Positions 57,196 through 64,000 of a stretch of 64,000 nt of DNA are shown here, in pieces. Below the pieces are notes generated by a model that saw nothing but the letters and a program-made list of their open reading frames with translations, did no database searches and was not told the DNA's origin. The position numbers and the translations under genes were made by a program. The DNA is from Arabidopsis thaliana (Eukaryota; Streptophyta; Magnoliopsida; Brassicales; Brassicaceae). The stretch lies in contig NC_003075.7 of assembly GCF_000001735.4 (NCBI RefSeq), forward strand, positions 13,951,001 through 14,015,000, written 5' to 3'. The number at the start of each line of letters is the position of its first letter. Position 1 is the first letter of the stretch.

Positions 57196-59784
57196 TTTAC
57201 TAAAACATACAAGACAAACAACCATTCACTTGACCAGTCGTTGTTTATTTAATGAGATTTCACCTAAATAAGTAAATAGTAAATACTAAAGTCTAATTCC
57301 AATTAGAGATTTATAAAATCAATGATACTTCATAGAAACAAGAAATATCATCAAAATATGAAGATCAATATAGATTATAACAGAATTGTTGTGTATATAC
57401 TTAGCATGATCGATCTTGAATTTAAAACTTACACTAACCAAAAAAAAAAAAGAAGAAGATTAGACGCAAAAAAGTAAGGATCATATTCTTTAACAAGTTG
57501 AAGTTACGAAGACTTGACCTAATCACTTTCTGTTTCCGACGCTTTGCTCTGTTTTCACTTAATCCCAAAGCACGTTATTGTTTAAGAAAAAAAGCTAAAT
57601 AATTAAAGACAAAGGAGTGGTTGATTAAACAAACAAGTGATATTATGATCCTTTAAAAAATGACATGGTATATCGAAAACAATCATCTTCTTGCGTAGCA
57701 ACTCAAAAACGGTGCAGATCTACTACTAATTCGATGCCTTTAGATAGACACACGCAACAATATATAATAAGAGTGATGATTCCAGAAAAAAGAAACGTAC
57801 TCTTTGGAAAGATTGTAAGTACCGATGGATCTCTTCTGTCTTTAAGCCTTTGGAAACTTGAGAGAGCTTGTACAGGTTCATGCGACAATGGCAGAAGAAC
57901 AGAGAAAATGATTTATTTGGGTTAAGAGAATGGGGTAAGAATGTTTAGATCGAGGGTGGTGCAGAAGCAGGAGACCTTATTATACACACATACACAATTA
58001 TTTTTATTCTTATTTTCTTAAGGTGTGCAAAATTAAAATCCGGACAAGTTATGATTTTAAAGAGGAAGAAACGTCTACCTAATTAAAAATAAGTAGATAA
58101 AGTAACGAAACGCCATTCATCTTTTTTTTCTTACATGTCTGTCTTTATTTCATGAAAAGGTCAGCAACGGATAGCATCGTTTTAAAAAAAAGTAAACAAG
58201 ATAATATAATTATTTATACACAACTAAATATATATTTATAGAAAAATATTTATTTTAGTTTGAATAAAATTGTATGTTGAAAAAAAAGTATGAATTGGAA
58301 ATATGCCCTAATGAGTCCATGAGACCATGACTTTTGTAGGGGAAATATACACAGAAATTGCAAAATTCCCCCATAACTTTATCCCAATATCATATTCATA
58401 AGATAAGAATTTGGCTCTGAAAAAAACAAAAGATAAGAATTTGGCAGTTTCTGTTTCTGGCAACACAATAGTAGATACTGAACCAAGCTCGATGACGTGG
58501 CACTCCATGGCTGCACCGTTACTCCATCAAATTCACTTGAAAAAAAAAACAAAAAAAAAATGCTAGTAATTTTGAAAATTCTGCTTATTTTGGTACTTTA
58601 CTTTTTTTTTTATGGAAATTGTAACTATTAGGTGTTGAGTGAATAACAATGGCAATTTGGTAAGTTGTTTATTCAAAGTTGGAACTGGAGAATACTAAGT
58701 TTGCGACTAAAGCCTTAATCAAAGGCCTTATCAACCAATAGTTGAATTAGTTTATAGACCACAAAGATAATTAGGTTACACGTCACGGAAGCAAGGAGCT
58801 ATTGGTGTCACCAGACCATAGTATTTAATTTCAAGTCTATTAATTGTAGAAGGCAACCCAAAATCCACTCCTTGAAATAATAAAACACTGTCTTAAATTC
58901 GTATTTGTTGAGTCCTTCACCACCATTATGTCTGATTCTGCTTATATACAAATTTAAGTAAGGTTGTTAGACGGTTCATGTCTCCGAATCTTTGATCAAT
59001 TGTAAAGTGTAATGTAAAATAGTTTTTTTTTTTTTTAATTTTAAATTTGCGACTACTATATCTAAAAGTCTACTATCAACTACAACTTCACTTGTAAATT
59101 GTAATACTCTCGAATAGATCATTTTTGATGAAACAAGTTAGACAATCATCCAAAATTAATCACCAATTTGAGTGCCTCCGAATTTATTCACAATATTCAT
59201 TATTGAAAAGCATTTTTGGATATGGCCAACCAATAAAATGAAAATTGAACTTTAAAAAAAAAAAACTACTATACCAACAATGTAAAAACAATGTGTGTGT
59301 TCACCATCATTAGAACAAGATCTACTCAATGTTTTAAATGTATATATAATATGTTTTGCGCAAAAAAACGTATATGTAATATTATATATATCACGTTCAT
59401 GATAATGTTTTCAAATTCTCATATGAAATTATTGGAGCAAGTTGCATTTACGATCCGGAGAACTGAGCCAAGAAATGGGCGGTTCTCAATTTATTATGGG
59501 TATTATTAACCAGTGGTGGTTGAACCAAAATTAATCTATTCATTTTCTCTATCAAACTTTTTGTTACTTTGATGGTTTGTCTCAATCGATTAAAATAGTA
59601 ACTAGTTATTTTGTTTTGGCATGTCACTGAATTGATGTTGTTTCTTCTAATTTATGATCCGCTATATCCGCAGCATTTTTCTCTCCTCCTATAACTCTAA
59701 TGGAAACAGGAAAAAGAAAAAACAAGAAACGATTAGAAACTCAAATGTGACAAAAAGTCAAAAAATAGAGGAGGAAACAAAAAC
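57196..59784. other. Divergent promoters of RMA2 and LLG3
   Basis: The first 750 bases probably include an RMA2 leader intron; on the minus strand a short upstream frame begins at about 57880 (MNLYKLSQVSKGLKTEEIHR). The remainder is AT-rich, with a repeated AAGATAAGAATTTGGC near 58400-58445. The plus-strand frames at 57665 and 59291 look accidental. Confidence 0.55.
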
Positions 59785-60487
59785 ATGAAGATTACTCATC
59801 ATTGTTTGGTTTCTCTTCTCTCTATCCTCCTTTTGTCTGGATTCGCTTTCTCTCATCACATCTCTCGTAAATTACAATTATCTAATACTTTTACTCGTTT
59901 TATTAAAAATATTGTTGAAGTTTCTTTGAAATAATTTATGACATTTCTATGTGCAGTTGATGAATTTGAGTCACACCCATCCACAAGCCGAGCTCTTCTT
60001 CAGGCAAAGGCAAGTAAGTAATATAACTCCCAAAATTTACACCATTGATTGTAATCATGTGTTTTAGAAACAAGCTTCATTGATGATTATTAGCTTAATA
60101 AGCAAAATATTCCATGATCATTACGTTAATGACATTTTAACAGCATGCAAAGAAGATTTTGCGGCAAAGAATTACACAATCATAACGAGTAAATGCAAAG
60201 GACCAAATTACCCGGCCAAAGTATGTTGTTCGGCCTTCAAGGACTTTGCTTGCCCATTCGCGGAAGTTCTTAACGATGAAAAGACAGATTGTGCCTCCAC
60301 AATGTTTAGCTACATCAATCTCTACGGTCGTTATCCTCCTGGAATATTCGCTAACATGTGCAAAGAAGGCAAAGAAGGTCTCGATTGCACCGACGTCACC
60401 CCTACATCATCTTCCCATGCATCGATCCCTCTTGTTTCCACACACGTTTTGCTAATCACCGTTTCCATCTTGTTTCACCTCTTCTAA
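59785..60487 (+). CDS. LLG3: LLG3, LORELEI-like GPI-anchored protein
   Basis: A 160-residue GPI-anchored co-receptor/chaperone for CrRLK1L receptor kinases; LLG2 and LLG3 work with ANX/BUPS and RALF peptides in pollen tube integrity. Three exons, 59785-59866, 59957-60013 and 60144-60487. A signal peptide (MKITHHCLVSLLSILLLSGF), then the eight-cysteine module: TCKEDFAAKNYTIITSKCKG, VCCSAFKDFACPFAEVLND, CASTMFSYINLYGRYPPGIF, CKEGKEGLDC. The tail SSSHASIPLVSTHVLLITVS plus ILFHLF is a GPI signal. Small phase-1 introns match LORELEI relatives. The number 3 (At4g28280) is from recall. Confidence 0.94.
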
Positions 60488-61031
60488 AGACTTGTAAATG
60501 TTACAATATGAGTTATATATTGCATTCCATTGTTAGTTGCTTTGTGAGCATAGATGTAAATGTTTGATTTTTGTTTGCACTCTCATTAACATCATTCGTT
60601 ATGCCCGGTGTCGATAACTCTACCAGTCGACCTTAAGGAACTCAAGGGATTGCATGACTAAGTTCCGAGTTCCAATCCTAGGCAATGAATAATAATTCTA
60701 GAACATGTGTGTTTGGTACACATCATAACACTAGCATTCCTAACATGTTTTGTGGATCAAGAACATGTGTGTTTGGTCATTAATGGGCTGAGCTAATCTC
60801 TTAGGCCATATAGAGTCACTAGTTTATTTATGAAGACATGTTTGGTAAACCAAATAGAAGAAACATGAACCTCATAAATCATGCCTCTTGTCTTGGTGGT
60901 ACACTTTAAGCCGAAGTTACAATAGTGATGTGAAAGAAAGAAAAAAAACGAAACTTAAAATCAGTAAATCTTTGTAGTTAATCAAATGGGGTAAACAATA
61001 AGAACCCTTACAAATCAGAACAATGCAAATG
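60488..61031. other. Convergent 3' regions of LLG3 and the 61032 gene
   Basis: A 544-base gap with a direct repeat, GAACATGTGTGTTTGGT at about 60701 and 60758, and a tRNA-arm-like scrap near 60620-60680 that does not form a full tRNA. Confidence 0.55.
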
Positions 61032-61464
61032 TTATCGGTGAGCAGTAACAAGCGTCTCGATGAATCGTAACCCATCAAACCTTGGAGCAAACTTCTCATC
61101 TCCCCCATCTTCCGACGAACCCTTCTTCTTCCTCTGTTTTTCCTTTGCCTCCTAACCACAATCAGCAGCTAAAAATTATTCTTTACACATCCGAATCCAT
61201 GTAAAAGTTAAAAACTCTCCAACTTTGTAATTTGATAAATTTTTGACTATGAGAAACTTATTGTGAGTACTTGAAACAGAGGAGGAACTTTAAATGCTAC
61301 CGAGAAACAAATAAACAAGAGCTTGATTCTTCTTTTTTTACCTGACGAGAGAGATTAGATTCCGGCGAAGAGAATGACACGGAGGTGTTGGTAGAGCCGG
61401 CGGAGATCGCCGTGGCAGAAGCCGCGACAGAGATGGAGGCTGCGATGATTCCAGTTTTCTTCAT
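61032..61464 (-). CDS. Small hydrophilic protein of unknown function, 80 aa
   Basis: Probably At4g28290. Two exons, 61464-61342 and 61151-61032, joined between codons; 80 residues. The first part is Ser/Ala-rich (MKKTGIIAASISVAASATAI) and could be a weak targeting peptide. The second exon is charged (EAKEKQRKKKGSSEDGGDEK) and ends FAPRFDGLRFIETLVTAHR, which looks conserved rather than random. No domain recognised. The GT..AG intron and unbroken frame across the junction support it as real. Confidence 0.7.
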
Positions 61465-63859
61465 GTCTTGATCTTAAACTTTCCCAAATTCGTGGACTCT
61501 GTTTATACTTTTTTTTGTTTTTCTGTGTTAATAAAATAAAATCTGCAACCGTAGGCAGATGAGAGAAAAATGTGGGAAAAATTGAGGTGTTGGCTTCGAT
61601 AGTCGACGGTTTATATACGCAATGGGGACAAAAGTTAAATTACGCTAGTTGACCAATTTATGTATCGATAAAGTATGTTACCGTTTTACCCTTTTCTAAA
61701 TACCTTAAGCATGATTTAATTGCGTTAATTACAGCTAAGATCATTGGTAAACGTTTTTGAATAGAATGATTTATCTTCTAGAAGAATTTAATTGGAGTAA
61801 GAATGGGTAGCGTGAAAAATAAGGGGGTTAGTATGGTCAAAGCATTAGAAAAAAAGAAATGTACTTTGAGCCTTGAAGTCAGAACCACACAAAGAGAAAC
61901 ATGATTGGTTGATCTGTTAAATGAAAATGGGTCCATCGTTGGTTGGTAAGTAACCCACGTGTCCGGACAATGTTGCAACTATGAGTTGGTGTTTTGAGAA
62001 TGTTAAAAGTCAGCTTTGTATTGGACGATTATGCCCCTCTTATTTCTCGTTTATTACTGTTGGTATTGTATGCTCATAAGATAAGGTTCAAGAAAAGAAA
62101 TGTTCATAAGATAAGGTCGAAACACTAAATGACGGGTGAACAATGGCATTGAACAAGTGGATCTGATTATTTGTCTTTGAGAGCATATCTCAAATGCAAA
62201 TTGATGTAAACTGATTTGTGGATACCAAACCTAACAAGTCCCATATGGTTTTCTGGTGAGATTTCTCTGCGTCAAATTTAATGTTGAACACATTTATTCT
62301 TTGATAAAGACATCACAATCTCGTTAAGTTTTAATACTCGTCTCTATATATTTTACGTCCGGTCACTATTTATGAAAAAAACAGAGTAGTAGAATAAGTT
62401 ATTAACACATGATCGTACAAAAGCATCTTATGGTGACGTATAGGATCATAATGATATGATTAATAAAGTTTTGATTAAAGATGTATGGATACAAATGAAA
62501 GAAAAAAGTTTGCGGCTATATCTCTTTAGGGATGGGTTCTTAATAATTAAAATTACTTTTGAAGGACTTTATCGTTTGCGCAATCTCATAATCATGTCCA
62601 CATATCTCTACTTTTTCACCGGCCAAAACTTATTCGGTCCATATCCGTATCTTAACGTGAATTATTGATCATGCCGCAAGACCAACAAGCCCACAACTTA
62701 TTTTACTCTTACATGTGTAAAACAATTAACAACCACAGTGATTGTGGACAGGAGAAGATGAAACAACTCAATGTAAGTAACCCAACACAACCGGTCAATC
62801 GGTCATTCTTGTGAACTGGTTTCATTACAAGAACGTGTACCAACTATCTCTAAGCAAACATGCAGAGGCTATGATATCATACATCATATATCAACAAGTT
62901 ACCAAAAAAAACACTCGTACAGTCGTACTCTTGATGTAACTTCCAAATAATTTTTATATATAACCGGTTCATGTTTCTGGTACATGCTGACAACTACAAT
63001 ATGTTCTTCATACAAGTTTAGCTGACCAATGTGACTACAGATCCCAAAAACTAGCAGCAGTAAGATGGTTGGATTATAACACAAGACCAAGATCAAAGCC
63101 CTTCCAATTTCTCAAGAACTCACATATCACTCACTCCTCAAGAAGAACAATTTACTAACTTGAGATCCCTCGTATCTTAAGAAAACACCTTAGGGAAGAA
63201 ACAATATCAGCGTTGAGAACCTGGTTTCCTCCACAATGCATTTGGCACACATCGGAACTATGGATTCAAAGAGCACCAAAACGAGTCTATATCTCTCAGT
63301 TTTATGCCAATGCCAACAGAGCTCAAATGGCACCCATAAAAACATCAAAACAGTCTTCTTTATAGATAATAAGAATATAAGATATCTAGCCTAGCAAAAA
63401 GATCGAAACTTTGGGTTTCCCCCTTCGTTACCTCAATCCTCAATAAAAAAAAATTCCAATGAAACGAAGTGAACGAACGACGTCGTTCTATTTTTTAGGT
63501 TGCAAATAATTGAAAACAAATAAACGGGACAAATTCACAAGTAATCAATATATTTAGGGACGAAATTACAAATATTTAATAGAAAAACAAGAGTTTGGCT
63601 GTTTCCTCCTTCTTTCATCCTTATCACAAGTCTGAACTAAAAAACCTCAATTGTAATAAACAAATTAAAAAGCAAAAATATAATAAAGAGAAAACAAACG
63701 TTTTTTTCCTGCTTGCTTCTCTCTTTGCTTGCGTTTTCTCAAAGGTTCGAAGAAAACGAAGAACCACGCTTTTGCTTTTTTCCCAAGACTTAATCTAAAA
63801 AGCGAGATTTCCTTCTTTCGATTCTTTTTTCTCAATCTGGTTTTCAGTCTTCGGATTCA
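61465..63859. other. Divergent promoters of the 61032 gene and FLOE1
   Basis: A 2.4 kb AT-rich gap. The last 250 bases before 63860 are CT-rich and look like FLOE1 leader. TCATAAGATAAGGT occurs twice near 62071-62118. A small palindrome, CCACAGTGATTGTGG, lies near 62736. No gene recognised. Confidence 0.55.
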
Positions 63860-64000
63860 ATGGCGTCTGGATCTTCGGGTCGGGTCAACTCAGGATCCAA
63901 AGGTTTCGATTTTGGCTCCGATGATATCCTTTGCTCTTATGATGACTACACCAACCAAGACTCCTCTAATGGTCCTCACTCCGATCCTGCGATCGCTGCT
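63860..64000 (+). CDS. FLOE1: FLOE1 N-terminus (3' end outside window)
   Basis: The first 47 codons of a gene that runs off the end: MASGSSGRVNSGSKGFDFGS, then DDILCSYDDYTNQDSSN. This matches Arabidopsis FLOE1 (At4g28300), a prion-like protein that forms water-dependent condensates in seeds and affects germination under water stress. The visible part is the Asp/Ser-rich N-terminal region (with Tyr and Asn) that tunes condensate properties; the coiled coil, Gln/Pro/Ser-rich region and DUF1421 lie beyond. The start fits the first ATG after a CT-rich leader. Identification is by recall of the N-terminus. Confidence 0.9.
   Translation, partial: MASGSSGRVNSGSKGFDFGSDDILCSYDDYTNQDSSNGPHSDPAIAA

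Noticed and set aside
57665-57925. 86-codon plus-strand frame in the RMA2 upstream region
   Set aside because: It lies antisense to the likely RMA2 leader and has no recognisable content or promoter.
60601-60690. tRNA-like scraps (GGTAGAG on one strand, GAGTTCCAATCC on the other)
   Set aside because: The D-arm-like and T-arm-like parts are on opposite strands, and no acceptor stem or anticodon arm can be drawn.

Overview
The window is plant nuclear DNA. It is AT-rich, its genes have many short introns with GT..AG borders, and CT-rich leaders precede many start codons. The proteins match Arabidopsis thaliana chromosome 4, roughly the At4g28080 to At4g28300 interval. That placement comes from my memory of the proteins (MYB41, DGK6, ERF054, ULT1, NDB1, EXPB3, RMA2, LLG3), not from a search. 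Exon models were built by hand from frame, splice sites and family knowledge; each reported multi-exon model closes in frame.

Layout. 1-6840 (-): REC2, whose 3' end lies outside the window. 9054-9308 (+): a small secreted, GPI-like peptide gene. 10244-13235 (-): RCI2G and the multicopper-oxidase relative SKS10. 14300-15697 (-): a GPI-anchored protein. 17166-18384 (-) and 20552-23323 (+): MYB41 and DGK6, divergent across a 2.2 kb promoter region. 23905-24783 (-): ERF054. 26642-27912 (-): a DUF789 protein. 29390-29725 (+): a small proline-rich secreted protein. 30285-31575: two small membrane-protein genes, divergent. 31911-32681 (-): an MGCC lipid-anchored-type protein. 34753-36050 (+): ULTRAPETALA1. 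36808-40931: UTP6 (-) and EMB1923 (+) on a shared 211 bp promoter. 42078-44651 (+): NDB1. 44990-46198 (-): a coiled-coil protein with G2/M-type promoter elements. 46979-47239 (-): a wound-responsive protein. 49446-50945 (-): EXPB3. 53646-55762 (+): a zinc-finger-like protein with a 50-codon upstream ORF. 56614-57195 (-): RMA2. 59785-60487 (+): LLG3. 61032-61464 (-): a small unknown protein. 63860-64000 (+): the first 47 codons of FLOE1.

This is an ordinary gene-dense euchromatic arm; neighbours are mostly unrelated in function. Loose themes are cell wall and surface (SKS10, the GPI proteins, EXPB3, LLG3), stress and membrane-lipid signalling (RCI2G, MYB41, DGK6, ERF054) and organelles (REC2, EMB1923, NDB1). 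I see no CRISPR array, rRNA, convincing tRNA, intact transposon or virus-like element. The most notable unexplained items are the 50-codon ORF upstream of 54048, the two MSA elements near 46300-46375, a 56-codon membrane microprotein at 30285-30455, the 84-codon secreted peptide gene at 9054, and a promoter-like block at about 41078-41210 with no obvious gene behind it.
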